DNA of 64,000 bases from Oligoflexia bacterium (GTDB taxonomy: Bacteria > Bdellovibrionota_C > UBA2361 > JBGSMV01), in NCBI GenBank assembly GCA_019694515.1, contig JAIBBU010000012.1:30409-94408 (forward strand). The letters run 5' to 3'. The stretch's first letter is position 1, and each line of letters starts with the position of its first letter. Positions 1 to 9,377 of the stretch are shown here, piece after piece. The notes under the pieces were generated by a model. That model saw nothing but the letters and a program-made list of their open reading frames with translations, was not told the origin of the DNA and did not search any database. The translations under genes and the position numbers were made by a program.

Positions 1-604
1 CGCGCGGGGGCAGACTCAAAATCTCCTTCTCCCCCGATTTAATGCGAAAGCGCACCTGCGGTCTGATTAACGCGGTCTGTTCGATCCACTGGCGAATTTT
101 GAGCTCGTCGCCCCTGACACTCTTTAAAAACTTCCTGCGCGCCGGGGTATTAAAGAAAAGCTGCCGCACCTCGACCGTTGTTCCTACCCGGCCAGCACAG
201 AGGCCCGCATGCAAGACCTCCCCGCCTTCGATCCGGATCTCAGCTGCCAGCTCCGCGCTTTGCGGCCGGGTGGTGATAGAAAGCTTCGAGACTGAGGCAA
301 TCGAGGGCAGAGCTTCGCCTCGAAAACCAAGCGTCGTCAGATTATCAAGATCCGAAAGATCCCTCAGCTTTGAGGTGGCATGACGTCGCACCGCGAGTTT
401 GAGCTCGTCCGGCGACATGCCCGAGCCGTTGTCCTCCACCAGCACCAAGCTCTGTCCGCCTTCCTCGATCCGAATCGAGATTTCGTTTGCTCCAGCATCA
501 AGGGCATTATCGATTAGTTCGCGCACCACTGAGACCGGCCGCTCTACGACTTCACCTGCCGAGATTTGATTAACTACATGATCCGGCAGCAGCTGAATCG
601 TCAT
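1..604 (-). CDS. mutL: DNA mismatch repair protein MutL (N-terminal part, cut by window edge)
   Basis: MutL couples mismatch recognition by MutS to strand removal and is a GHKL ATPase. Reading leftwards from the ATG at 604 gives 201 codons, open to the window edge. Visible motifs are the ATP-binding N-box IDNALDAGA (residues 31-39, preceded by the general-base Glu29), DNGSGM (58-63), RHATSKL (74-80) and GFRGEAL (93-99), which together are diagnostic of MutL/GHKL. Glu32 of E. coli MutL is Asp here, a conservative change. It starts 11 bp after the HtrA-like gene ends, with an AGG-type ribosome site in the gap, so it is probably the last of a spoT-htrA-mutL transcript. The C-terminal dimerisation and endonuclease region lies outside the window. 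Confidence 0.96.
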   Translation of the reverse strand, partial: MTIQLLPDHVVNQISAGEVVERPVSVVRELIDNALDAGANEISIRIEEGGQSLVLVEDNGSGMSPDELKLAVRRHATSKLRDLSDLDNLTTLGFRGEALPSIASVSKLSITTRPQSAELAAEIRIEGGEVLHAGLCAGRVGTTVEVRQLFFNTPARRKFLKSVRGDELKIRQWIEQTALIRPQVRFRIKSGEKEILSLPPR

Positions 605-615
605 CGCTTCAACCT

Positions 616-1734
616 TTATCTCAATACCGGCTTTACTTTTACCGTGCGCTCTTTGGCCGGGTCTCCACCGCGCCGCAAGGTCAATGTCAAGCCATCCTGC
701 ATATCTGCGGCTGCGATCACCTCCTCGACCTCTTGACGCGAACTGACCTTCTGCCCGTTAACCTTGACAATCAGATCGGCGCGCTCCACGTCCGTCACGT
801 AACCCTTCAAAAATACCGAATCGACTGGGCGCTCTATCGGCTGGATTCCGGCCTCAGCTGCCGGACCGCCTTCCATCACCCGCCGCACCATCGGTCCATG
901 CGCCACCGTATCCACAAGCACCCACCCCATATCGGGACGCAGCACCTTGCCGGTGGCGATCAGTTCTGGCAGTACCCGCTTGATCTGATTGATCGGAACA
1001 GCAAAACCAATCCCGGCCGAATCCCCGGATTGACTGAGGATCGCGGTATTGATCCCGATTAGCCGTCCATCCATATCCAGCAGCGGTCCGCCTGAATTAC
1101 CCGGATTAATCGCCGCGTCGGTTTGCACCAACCCCTTAAGAAGCGAACCCGTCGAGCTCTTTACGGTACGATTCAAACTCGAAATAATTCCGGTAGTCAG
1201 CGTGTGATCAAGCCCGAACGGATTGCCGATCGCAAGCACGCGCTGCCCCACCTCAAGCTTTGACGAATCACCGAACTTCGCGGCGATCATTTTTTCCGGA
1301 GGTTGATGCAGCTGCAAAACCGCAATGTCATATTCCTGGTCATAGCCAACTAAACGCGCACTGTAATTCTGGCTGTTCGCGAGCATAATGCTGATCTGTT
1401 CATTGCGTGTGACATCCTGAATCACGTGCAGATTGGTCAAAACGATGCCCTTGGCCGCATCAATAATCACCCCGGAACCGGTACCCTCCCGAGGTTTAAG
1501 CTGAAATCCTACATCGAAGGGGTCGACCGTAAGGGTAATCGTGGTAATGAACACCACCGCTTCATTGGTGTTCTTATAAACCTGAATGGTACGCTCCTCC
1601 TCTTCGGTGCGGGGTGCAGGAGAATCGCTTCCAGCATTGGCCGAGTTGCGTCCGATCGACGGCAACACAACCAGCACTGCGCCGAGCAGTAACGCGATCG
1701 ACAGCCAAAGATTAATCTTAGTTAATTTTCTCAT
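616..1734 (-). CDS. HtrA/Deg-family serine protease with N-terminal anchor and one PDZ domain
   Basis: A periplasmic S1C protease of the DegS/HtrA type, 372 aa, that probably degrades or senses misfolded envelope proteins. Residues 8-28 form one hydrophobic segment (uncleaved anchor or signal). The trypsin-like domain follows with the complete triad: His103 (TNLHV), Asp136 (YDIAVL) and Ser214 (GNSGGPL). One PDZ domain occupies roughly 265-370. A single PDZ and an N-terminal anchor fit DegS-like better than the two-PDZ DegP. The ATG overlaps the spoT stop as ATGA (1731-1734), so translation is coupled, which is an unusual partner for a stringent-response enzyme. Confidence 0.93.
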   Translation of the reverse strand: MRKLTKINLWLSIALLLGAVLVVLPSIGRNSANAGSDSPAPRTEEEERTIQVYKNTNEAVVFITTITLTVDPFDVGFQLKPREGTGSGVIIDAAKGIVLTNLHVIQDVTRNEQISIMLANSQNYSARLVGYDQEYDIAVLQLHQPPEKMIAAKFGDSSKLEVGQRVLAIGNPFGLDHTLTTGIISSLNRTVKSSTGSLLKGLVQTDAAINPGNSGGPLLDMDGRLIGINTAILSQSGDSAGIGFAVPINQIKRVLPELIATGKVLRPDMGWVLVDTVAHGPMVRRVMEGGPAAEAGIQPIERPVDSVFLKGYVTDVERADLIVKVNGQKVSSRQEVEEVIAAADMQDGLTLTLRRGGDPAKERTVKVKPVLR

Positions 1735-3944
1735 ACCTGCGGCTCCTCATCCTCAAGCGCCTGTTTGTCCTGCTCCGACAGATCCAGCGAAGTCGAAAAC
1801 TGCCGGATCCGTTCGACTTTAATCACTCCCGGCACCATCTCCAGCGCCCGGGTGATGGCCTCCAGCTGTCGTGCATCGGAGATCGTAAGCTCGAAAGCGT
1901 TGATGGCTTTGCTGCTGTCGGTTGTTTTGATCTGTGCGCTGTTTATATTCGCGCCGTTCTCGGTGATCGCGCGCGACATATTGGCGAGCAGCCCCATCTG
2001 ATCCTGCGAATGCACGGTCAAGCGCACACGCCGCGGAGCCCGCACTTCGCTGTCCCAAACCACATCAACCCGCCGCAGCGGATCCATTTGCAAGGCTTGG
2101 GCACAGTCAGCATAGTGCACGGTCACACCGCGCCCCCTTGTTATAAAGCCGACGATCCGATCTCCCGGCAATGGCTCACAACACTTCGCAAAACGGACTA
2201 GAATATCATCAAAGCCGCTGACCTTAACCCCAATCTTTTGTCGCGAGGCCTTCGCCGCGCGTTGAAAGAGCTGCTCGAGCGGCGTGACTTCACGCTTAAG
2301 CTTCTCTTCTACGTTTACACCCTCGGGCAGCACCATCGCCAAAACTTTAGCGCAAGGGATCTTGCCGTAGCCAATTTCAGCGTACAGGTCACCCTCCGTC
2401 TTCATGCCGAAATGCTGCGCGACTTCGCTGATGCGTCCGCTTTTTTCCAGCTTCTTAAGACTAAGTTTGACTTTGCGTAAATCCTTGGTCAGCAGATCCA
2501 TGCCCACAGCTAACGAGCGCGCACGCTCCTCTGACTTCAAGAAGACGCGAATACGCTGGCGGGCCTTGCTCGACTGCACGAACTTGAGCCAGTCCTTGCT
2601 GGGCGTATGCCCTTTAGTGGTCATGATTTCGACCGTGTCGCCGTTCTGCAGCTTGTGCGTCAACGAAACGATCGAGCCGTTAACTCGAGCACCGGTGGTG
2701 GTATGACCAACATCGGTGTGCACGGCGTAGGCAAAATCTATCGGAGTAGAGTTGAATGGCAACCTGATCAAATTGCCCTTGGGGGTAAAGACGAAGACCT
2801 CCTCAGGGAAGAGCTCGCTCTTTACCGACTGAATGAATTCATCAGGATTCTTTAGGTATTGCTGGCTATCCACTAGGTCCTTGACCCACTGCAGATCGAA
2901 CCCGGGGGTGGAATCGTCCTCCTTATAACGCCAATGCGCGGCGATACCCTCTTCGGCGATCTTATCCATCTCGGGGGTGCGGATCTGAATTTCGATGCGG
3001 TGTCCCTTGGGGCCGATCACCGTGGTATGCAGCGACTGGTACATGTTGGGCTTGGGCATGGCAATATAGTCTTTGAAGCGTTTTGGTACGGGCTTCCACT
3101 GCGAGTGAATGATGCCCAAGCTTTCGTAGCAGGCTCGCAGCGACGGCACCAACACGCGAAATCCGAGCAGATCGTAAACGTCTTCGAAGGCCAGGTTATC
3201 CTTCTCCATCTTGCGCCAAACCGAATAGAAGTGCTTAGAGCGCCCCTTGACCGACGCTGACACTCCGGCCTCCGAGAGCACACGCTGAATCTCCTTGGTG
3301 GTCTCGGCGATATAATCAGCGCGCTGCGACGAGGAGCTGTCAAAATTCTCCTGGATCAACTTGAAGAGCTCCGGACGCAAATAGCGCAAACAAAGATCTT
3401 CCAGCTCGGACTTTAGCCACTGAATACCAAGGCGGTTAGCAAGCGGCGCATATATCTCCCGGGTTTCGCGCGCGATACGCCGCTGCTTTTCTTCCGATAA
3501 ATAGTAAAGCGTGCGCATGTTATGCAGGCGATCACAGAGCTTTACCAGAATCACCCGGATATCCTTGGCCATCGCCACTAGCATCTTACGGAAATTCTCG
3601 GCCTGCTTCTCCTCCACCGACTCAAACTCGATACGGGTCAGCTTAGTGACTCCTTGGACGATTTCCGCCACTTCCTCGCCAAACTTTTCCGCAAGCTCCT
3701 CCGCATTGACCACGCAATCCTCAATCGTGTCATGCAGCAAGGCGCTTACAACCGAGGGAATATCGAGTTTTAACTGGCAGACCAGCAGCGCCACTTCAAC
3801 GAGATGCGTTAGATACGGCTCACCGGAGGCGCGCACCTGTCCGCGATGCTTTTGCGCGGCAAATTCGTAGGCTTCGCGAACCGGGGTAAGGTCGGGATTA
3901 GGGTGATACTTTTCGATTGCTGAGCAGAGCGATTCAAGCTGCAT
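1731..3944 (-). CDS. spoT: Bifunctional (p)ppGpp synthetase/hydrolase (Rel/SpoT)
   Basis: Makes and degrades the alarmone (p)ppGpp. The 737 aa show the full long-RSH layout. An HD hydrolase domain comes first (His47, HD at 71-72, CDRLHNMR at 137-144). The synthetase domain follows with YDLLGFRV and RFKD at 289-292. RFKD is the charge pattern of bifunctional Rel/SpoT enzymes, as opposed to EFDD of monofunctional RelA, so both activities are expected. A TGS domain sits at about 382-442 (EEVFVFTPKG onward) and an ACT domain at about 660-730. It lies 176 bp downstream of rpoZ, the arrangement seen in many proteobacteria, and overlaps the protease gene by 4 bp. Confidence 0.97.
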   Translation of the reverse strand: MQLESLCSAIEKYHPNPDLTPVREAYEFAAQKHRGQVRASGEPYLTHLVEVALLVCQLKLDIPSVVSALLHDTIEDCVVNAEELAEKFGEEVAEIVQGVTKLTRIEFESVEEKQAENFRKMLVAMAKDIRVILVKLCDRLHNMRTLYYLSEEKQRRIARETREIYAPLANRLGIQWLKSELEDLCLRYLRPELFKLIQENFDSSSSQRADYIAETTKEIQRVLSEAGVSASVKGRSKHFYSVWRKMEKDNLAFEDVYDLLGFRVLVPSLRACYESLGIIHSQWKPVPKRFKDYIAMPKPNMYQSLHTTVIGPKGHRIEIQIRTPEMDKIAEEGIAAHWRYKEDDSTPGFDLQWVKDLVDSQQYLKNPDEFIQSVKSELFPEEVFVFTPKGNLIRLPFNSTPIDFAYAVHTDVGHTTTGARVNGSIVSLTHKLQNGDTVEIMTTKGHTPSKDWLKFVQSSKARQRIRVFLKSEERARSLAVGMDLLTKDLRKVKLSLKKLEKSGRISEVAQHFGMKTEGDLYAEIGYGKIPCAKVLAMVLPEGVNVEEKLKREVTPLEQLFQRAAKASRQKIGVKVSGFDDILVRFAKCCEPLPGDRIVGFITRGRGVTVHYADCAQALQMDPLRRVDVVWDSEVRAPRRVRLTVHSQDQMGLLANMSRAITENGANINSAQIKTTDSSKAINAFELTISDARQLEAITRALEMVPGVIKVERIRQFSTSLDLSEQDKQALEDEEPQV

Positions 3945-4120
3945 GGTCTAAGGGAAATCTTTCAACAGAACATGGCTCACAACAAGAACGCCCGCAAAAA
4001 CGAAAGAGCTTAGATGGTCCGTCCCGGCGGATATTGGAGAACGACGCGCTTAGGAAAATGGCTTCCGCAACAGGAACCACCCGGCTCAAAATCGATCCGG
4101 GCTATCTTGCGAACAGGAAA

Positions 4121-4516
4121 CTAGACCGTACTATCGCCGTTCAAATCAGCCCGTCCAGACTCTTCTTCATCATCATCGCCGTCTCCCGAGCTAGCCGCCG
4201 GGGGAGCCGGAGTGATAAAAATCGAATCCGCTGTGACCGGAGCTTCCCGCACCGGAACCGGGCGCTCTGCCAAAGCCTTAGCCTGAGCCTCGCGCTCCCG
4301 TTCCTTAGCCTCAGCTAATTCTTCCGCGGTCATGTAACGGACCTTGCCGTCTGCGATCTCGCGGAGCGCCATGACGACCGCCTTGTTATCGTAGTCTTCA
4401 CTGAGCTGACTCTTCGAGCCCCGCAAAAGCTGCTTGGTTCTCTTGGCTGCAAGCAGCACCAAAGAAAAGCGGTTAGTCTCTTTAGTTAAACAATCTTCAA
4501 CTGTAATACGCGCCAT
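4121..4516 (-). CDS. rpoZ: RNA polymerase omega subunit with acidic C-terminal tail
   Basis: Omega assists assembly of the RNA polymerase beta' subunit. The N-terminal ~65 residues match the family: MARITVEDCL at the start, RFSLVLLAAKRTKQL at about 16-30, then DNKAVVMALREIADGKV. The protein is 131 aa, longer than the usual 70-90. The extra C-terminus is an Ala/Glu/Arg helix, then a Pro-rich linker and a strongly acidic run (GDGDDDEEES). Such tails occur in some deltaproteobacterial-type omegas. It is first in the rpoZ-spoT-htrA-mutL set. Confidence 0.95.
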   Translation of the reverse strand: MARITVEDCLTKETNRFSLVLLAAKRTKQLLRGSKSQLSEDYDNKAVVMALREIADGKVRYMTAEELAEAKEREREAQAKALAERPVPVREAPVTADSIFITPAPPAASSGDGDDDEEESGRADLNGDSTV

Positions 4517-4590
4517 AGTTTTTCCCTGCGTCGGTCTATTCGGGGAGCCGAATTAACACGCCAAACTTAAACCTTTAATGATCCTGAAAG

Positions 4591-4617
4591 GTTATAGATA
4601 TTCAGGAAAATATTCAA
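4591..4617 (-). promoter_or_regulatory. Candidate sigma70-type promoter for rpoZ
   Basis: On the minus strand TTGAAT (4612-4617) and TATAAC (4591-4596) are separated by 15 bp, about 75 bp upstream of the rpoZ ATG. Both hexamers resemble the consensus, but the spacer is shorter than the ideal 17 bp. It lies in an AT-rich patch directly after the terminator of the preceding gene. Confidence 0.35.
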
Positions 4618-4693
4618 GCCCTTACGAAAAAAGAGCCGGCTCTCCCTCAGATCAAGCTTGCGGAAGCAACGCTTAGCAGCTGATATCAGCACG

Positions 4694-4713
4694 AAAAAGG
4701 CGCTTTTGCGCCT
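4694..4713 (-). terminator. Rho-independent terminator of the SH3-domain protein gene
   Basis: Read on the minus strand: a 6-bp GC stem AGGCGC/GCGCCT closing an AAAA loop, followed directly by TTTTT. It lies 35 bp past the stop of the gene at 4748-6181 and separates it from rpoZ. Confidence 0.75.
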
Positions 4714-4747
4714 CAAATAAGATCAGCGGCTAGAGCCACCGCAGCCG

Positions 4748-6181
4748 TTATCGCCGCTCCCTATCCGGGCTCAAATCATGGGAAGAGACGTATCCGATCC
4801 GCCCCTGCATCGACCGGAGCTTAATCCACTCTCCCACCCTAGCTTCTGCCCGCACTCGATCTCCCGGTACTAAATCATACAGCGGTACCGCAAAGCTCGA
4901 GGGCTTAGACATGACGGTGGTAGATGCCTCCACCCGAAAATAACGCGCCCCCTCAAATTCCTCGATCGCTACCGGGGCGGGCTCGTCCCGACTCGAAGCT
5001 AGCCGTCTGCGCCGCTCCGGCTCACGCCGCTCGAACTCCCGTCTCGGCGGCGGAGGATCTGAAATGGCCCTGGACTCTGTTCTTGCAGCACCGACAGCTT
5101 TGGTACGAGCCTGCTCCGATTCGACAGGCCCGGAGGTATTAACGATCTCCTTCGCCTTCGCAACCTTTTCCTGCGACTCCGAGCCAGAGTCAGCTGTTGG
5201 CTTCTTATTTTCAACGCGCTGCTTTTGGCCAAGCTGATAATACACAGCGTCCAGGTCCCCCAGCCCCTGGAGCGGGTCCAGCTTTGGAAGCGCGGCGCTA
5301 TTCAAGCCATCCAGATCTTTTGGCAGCTGCACCACTGCCGCCATCTTAAGCTCGCCTGTCCCTCCCGCTGCGAAGTAGAGATAGCCGAGCCATCCCAAAA
5401 GGATCAGACATAGCGCCGCCACAGCTATAATCGCGCGCCTCATCCATCGGGGACCACCCGCATCCTGAGACACAGGTTCGCTTGTGAGGGAGGCAGCTCC
5501 TGCTACTTCCGTCGCTCCGCCCTTGGCTTTAAAGACCCAGCCTACCTCCGATTTTAGACTACGGAGTCTGGCCACCCGCTGCTTCAAAGTTTCATCAGAA
5601 TTGCGGCGAACCTGATTCTCTAGATTCTTGATCTCTAAATCGAGCGTCTCCGATAACAGCTCCTTAGCAGAACCATCGATTTTCCAGGCGCGTTCCAGCA
5701 GTACGACGGCCATCACCAGATCTCCGCCCTCTTTTAGGTTCCTGCCAACCTCGGAAAGAAGCTGAGCAGCGAGTTTTAGTACCTGCGGGGAGCTCTCAAG
5801 CCGCTTCGACGAAGCGCGCTTTTCACCAAGATCGCGGGTGGCAGAGTCTAGCGGGGCCGCCAGAATACTGCTTGGCACCGCCTTCATTCGCAGCTGCCCC
5901 AGCACCCACCATAAGCGCAACGCTACGGAATTATCTCCCGCCGCGATCTGTGTCTCCGCAACCCGGCTGAGCTCAGACCACTGCGACTTCTGCGCTAGAG
6001 CTTCGAGCTCTGAAGGTGGCGGTTCTTGGGCAGCGCTCGCTGGAGGAGCAGCAGGCAACGGCTCGCCTGCCGCAGCAGCCGCTCCCTTAGAAGCACCGTC
6101 TGCTTCAGCCAGTATCGAGGAGAAGCCGAGATCGAGATTGGGCTTGCCGGAGCTACGAGCGTCTTGTTCTGAATCAGACAT
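4748..6181 (-). CDS. Single-pass membrane protein with C-terminal bacterial SH3 domain, function unknown
   Basis: 477 aa with no recognised full-length family. The N-terminus (1-60) is low-complexity, rich in Ala/Pro/Glu. Residues about 60-220 are helical and repeat-like, with TPR-style lengths but no clear signature. One membrane segment lies at about 250-271 (AVAALCLILLGWLGYLYF), so the N-terminal part is probably cytoplasmic. A long charged linker follows, then an SH3-like domain at about 415-470 (ASTTVMSKPSSF ... VPGDRV ... GEWIKLRSMQGRIGYV). Bacterial SH3 domains commonly bind peptidoglycan or peptides, so a periplasmic wall-facing role is an inference. It is monocistronic, with its own terminator, and diverges from the lipoprotein-plsB pair. 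Confidence 0.85.
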   Translation of the reverse strand: MSDSEQDARSSGKPNLDLGFSSILAEADGASKGAAAAAGEPLPAAPPASAAQEPPPSELEALAQKSQWSELSRVAETQIAAGDNSVALRLWWVLGQLRMKAVPSSILAAPLDSATRDLGEKRASSKRLESSPQVLKLAAQLLSEVGRNLKEGGDLVMAVVLLERAWKIDGSAKELLSETLDLEIKNLENQVRRNSDETLKQRVARLRSLKSEVGWVFKAKGGATEVAGAASLTSEPVSQDAGGPRWMRRAIIAVAALCLILLGWLGYLYFAAGGTGELKMAAVVQLPKDLDGLNSAALPKLDPLQGLGDLDAVYYQLGQKQRVENKKPTADSGSESQEKVAKAKEIVNTSGPVESEQARTKAVGAARTESRAISDPPPPRREFERREPERRRRLASSRDEPAPVAIEEFEGARYFRVEASTTVMSKPSSFAVPLYDLVPGDRVRAEARVGEWIKLRSMQGRIGYVSSHDLSPDRERR

Positions 6182-6323
6182 AATGCGGTCAATGCAATTG
6201 CTTGGTCTCGTCCCAAAGTCCGGCGCATGGCACCTGAGCAGTGCTAAGCAACACTGCTTTCGGGCATTGCTTTAATAATAGTATATATCAATTCCGAGCG
6301 ACACATTAACTATTAAGGCTGAC

Positions 6324-6923
6324 TTGCGGATCGGGTATCGGGCGGGCTGCGCCCTTTCAATCGTTATTTCTTTGAGCGGCTGCTTAAGGACCGAGCTTAG
6401 TCCCGCGCCACTGGACAAAGCCGTAATACAACTGGCGCACACAGCCGCAAAACCGATCGCACTTCAAGTTGTAAGCCCCCCTGAAATATCCGAGCATGCT
6501 TTGGTCGGCAATCAATATCTTTTTGTACTCCTGCCCTTTGGAAGTATTCGATTGGCGCGCCCCTTAGACGAGGTGTTTGAGAAAAGTTACCGTGCTTTAA
6601 GTCTAGCCGGCTTCCGACCGTTACCCGGCACCCCGGTTAATTCCGGCCATCTGAAGATTACCCTGCGCGCCATTTCGCTAAGCGGCTTTGACCTACTATT
6701 CATTCGCCGTGTACACTGCAGTATCACGTTAGATGGCGAGTACATCGACCAACGGGGCACAACTTGGACCACAACCGTCACTCAAGATCAGGGGGAACTA
6801 AGGCGCCAGGCATTCGAACCACAGCTACGCCACCTACTGAACAGCTCAATGGACAGGGCGGTAGAACGGCTGTTACGACAGCTGCGACTCACCAGCACGG
6901 CTCAGAACGGCTCTGGCGGATGA
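6324..6923 (+). CDS. Lipoprotein of unknown function, coupled to plsB
   Basis: 199 aa. It starts at a TTG 8 bp after an AAGG-like ribosome site. A short basic N-terminus and hydrophobic stretch end in the lipobox LSGC with acylated Cys20, so it is exported and lipid-anchored. The mature part contains mixed beta-type segments (VHCSITLDGEYIDQRGTTW, about residues 131-149) but no family is recognised. Its TGA overlaps the plsB ATG (ATGA, 6920-6923), giving translational coupling. A role in envelope or phospholipid biology is inferred from that coupling only. Confidence 0.8.
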   Translation: MRIGYRAGCALSIVISLSGCLRTELSPAPLDKAVIQLAHTAAKPIALQVVSPPEISEHALVGNQYLFVLLPFGSIRLARPLDEVFEKSYRALSLAGFRPLPGTPVNSGHLKITLRAISLSGFDLLFIRRVHCSITLDGEYIDQRGTTWTTTVTQDQGELRRQAFEPQLRHLLNSSMDRAVERLLRQLRLTSTAQNGSGG

Positions 6924-9280
6924 GCGCCGCCCGCAGAATCTTGCTGCAGCTGCTTTCGCGCTACTTTCGCATTGCGCGCCTCCCTCCCAGCATCCAGGTC
7001 GTGAGCTCTTCGCCTACCGAGATCACCTTAGTGACCCAAGGCGACTCTTTGGTGCTGGCGTCAATGATCGATTCTTTCGCAAGACGCTCCGGACTTAAGG
7101 GCGCTGCCTACTGCTCTACTGCCTCCGGATTAATCAGACCAGCAGATCGCTCCGCCGATACGCTTTATTGGGTGGCGATTGACGACGAAGCCTCACTCAG
7201 CGCAATCCTGCATGAGAGTCCGCAGCATCGTTTCAGCACCCTGAATATTTTTCGCGTGCGCGGACCGGTCAAGAGCACCCCCAAATACCGCATGAGCATG
7301 ATTAAGCAGCTGGGATTACTGATCGGCTGCCGTTTTTTGTTGATTATCTGCGGAGAGCCGATCGCCCTGAGCCGTCCCGAAGCCCAGACTGGAACCACCC
7401 TTATTCGCCAGCTCAAATTAGATTTCTACCGCAATCTAAAGATTGTCCGGGGCAACCCCTTCCAAAACATTGAAGCGCAGGCGCAGGCGGTCCTGGGAGG
7501 CAGCGAGTTCGACCGCGAGATCAGAATTGTAGCGGCGCGGCTTGGCAAAACAGAGCGCACCGTGCGAGCCATGGCGCGGCGCGAGTTCTACCGCATGGCC
7601 GCCAATCCCCGGCTGCCACTCTACTGGATCGCCGCTCCGCTTTGTAATTTCTTAATCAAGCGTCTGTTCGCTCAAATCAATACCTTTGGGCTGGACAAAC
7701 TGACCGCCGCGGTTAAAGACGCTACCGTGGTGCTGGTACCCATGCATCGCAGCCACCTTGATTATATTGTTTTGGGGGCCACACTCTACAACTCCAATCT
7801 CAACACTCCGGTCGTGGCTGCCGGCGTAAACCTCAACTTCTGGCCATTCGGCTTTCTAATTCGAAGTCTGGGGGGCTACTTCGTAAAGCGCAACGCACGA
7901 CACGATCGCATCCATGCGTTGTTGCTGAAACGTTACGTAACCTATCTCGTCAAACGCGGGCATCTGCAGGAATTTTTCATCGAAGGCGGACGAAGCCGGA
8001 GCGGGAAGATGGCGCAACCTAGAGTCGGATTGTTAGGCACGATCGTATCCGCTTATATACGCGGATTGCGTAAAGACATAATTTTCGTGCCCGTATCAAT
8101 TACCTATGAAAATGTGATTGAAGACGAAGTATACGGCACAGAGAACACCGGCCGTTCCAAGACCAAGGAGAATCTCGCCTCGCTCTTTCGCGCGCGTGAA
8201 TTCTTTCGCAAGAAATACGGTGACGTACTGGTGCGCTTTGGACAACCGGTCTCCGTAGCGCGGGTTTACGGGTCGATGATTAGCCCGCAGGCGCCGGAGC
8301 GCGACCGGGACAGCCGCGCGGTGGTGCATGCGATCGCTAATCAGCTTACCCGCACGATTCGTGACCAATCTGATATTAGCCTCACCAATCTGGCCTACAC
8401 TGCATTAATGGCGCAACCGGCATACGGTTTGCCACGGGCGCAGTTGGTGCAGACGGTGCGGGATCTAGCAGCGCTGGCGACGCTAGTCGCCGGCGAGCTT
8501 CAGGCCCATCCCCGTTTCACGCCTTCGCTCGAGTTGTTTCTTCAGGGACGCAATACTATTTTGGACGACTTAGTTCGGGGCGGCGTAGTGCAGCTTAAGA
8601 GCTCTCTCGGGTCTGATGTTTTTTATATACCCGGCACAAAGCGTTACACCGCAGATTTCTACAAGAACTCCAGTATTCATATTTTCTTTATCCCGGCCCT
8701 GCTCTCGGTTCTAGAGTTGACCGGCGCCACGCTGGAAGTGGAGCAGCTCAGACCTTGGTACGAAATATTTTGCCATGACTTTCAACTTTCAACCTGGGAG
8801 GAGTTCAGCGTTCTAGCAGCTAAAGTGATCAGGGCCCTGCGAAGTGCAGAGATTGTGATTGAAGGCTCAGGCAAACTAATCTTCAAGGATCGCAACTCCG
8901 GCTTTTTTCAACCCGGACTGCTCCAAGGGAACATCCAAGCCCTGCTTTGGACCGAGCAGAATTTGCGCAGCGCGGTGGAAACAAAGGAGGAGGGTCGGGG
9001 CATCGGCTCGTGTTCTTACGCCGAGCTAATGCAGCGGCTTCAGAGCGGTTTTCGAGTGGCGATGTACCTGGGTGCCGTCACTCGCACGGAAGCCTCCTCT
9101 CAGACTTCCCTTAGCGCCGCACTGGAAACCCTGCGTTCCCGTCAGGTGGTATCCTTTGACGAGGGCGAACTGGCCAATCGGCGCATAACTCTGCTTAAGG
9201 CCGATCCAGAGTATGGACATCTGAGCCGGGCAAATGTAGCTATAAGGCAGTGGCAATTGAGCTGCTGCCTGGCCGAATAG
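6920..9280 (+). CDS. plsB: Glycerol-3-phosphate 1-O-acyltransferase PlsB
   Basis: Acylates sn-glycerol-3-phosphate at position 1, the first step of phospholipid synthesis, at the inner membrane. From the ATG at 6920 the protein is 786 aa, close to the ~807 of E. coli PlsB. Block I HRSHLD (His276 to Asp281, the HX4D catalytic motif), block III FFIEGGRSRSGK (about 352-363) and block IV VPVSITYE (about 390-397) are intact. The long C-terminal region distinguishes PlsB from the short PlsC/PlsY enzymes. The frame stays open upstream to 6764, but that stretch lies inside the lipoprotein gene. The ATGA overlap supports the start chosen here. Confidence 0.93.
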   Translation: MSAARRILLQLLSRYFRIARLPPSIQVVSSSPTEITLVTQGDSLVLASMIDSFARRSGLKGAAYCSTASGLIRPADRSADTLYWVAIDDEASLSAILHESPQHRFSTLNIFRVRGPVKSTPKYRMSMIKQLGLLIGCRFLLIICGEPIALSRPEAQTGTTLIRQLKLDFYRNLKIVRGNPFQNIEAQAQAVLGGSEFDREIRIVAARLGKTERTVRAMARREFYRMAANPRLPLYWIAAPLCNFLIKRLFAQINTFGLDKLTAAVKDATVVLVPMHRSHLDYIVLGATLYNSNLNTPVVAAGVNLNFWPFGFLIRSLGGYFVKRNARHDRIHALLLKRYVTYLVKRGHLQEFFIEGGRSRSGKMAQPRVGLLGTIVSAYIRGLRKDIIFVPVSITYENVIEDEVYGTENTGRSKTKENLASLFRAREFFRKKYGDVLVRFGQPVSVARVYGSMISPQAPERDRDSRAVVHAIANQLTRTIRDQSDISLTNLAYTALMAQPAYGLPRAQLVQTVRDLAALATLVAGELQAHPRFTPSLELFLQGRNTILDDLVRGGVVQLKSSLGSDVFYIPGTKRYTADFYKNSSIHIFFIPALLSVLELTGATLEVEQLRPWYEIFCHDFQLSTWEEFSVLAAKVIRALRSAEIVIEGSGKLIFKDRNSGFFQPGLLQGNIQALLWTEQNLRSAVETKEEGRGIGSCSYAELMQRLQSGFRVAMYLGAVTRTEASSQTSLSAALETLRSRQVVSFDEGELANRRITLLKADPEYGHLSRANVAIRQWQLSCCLAE

Positions 9281-9377
9281 GCCTGTATCCGCCACCCTGA
9301 ACTGGTGGGCCTCCACTCGGGGACCAGGTCAGCTTAGCACCACTCGATCGATTTTTATTGCTTTACCGAGATCCCTT

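Noticed and set aside
6764..6919. N-terminal extension of the plsB frame (52 codons)
   Set aside because: It lies wholly within the lipoprotein gene. The ATGA overlap at 6920 is a better start.
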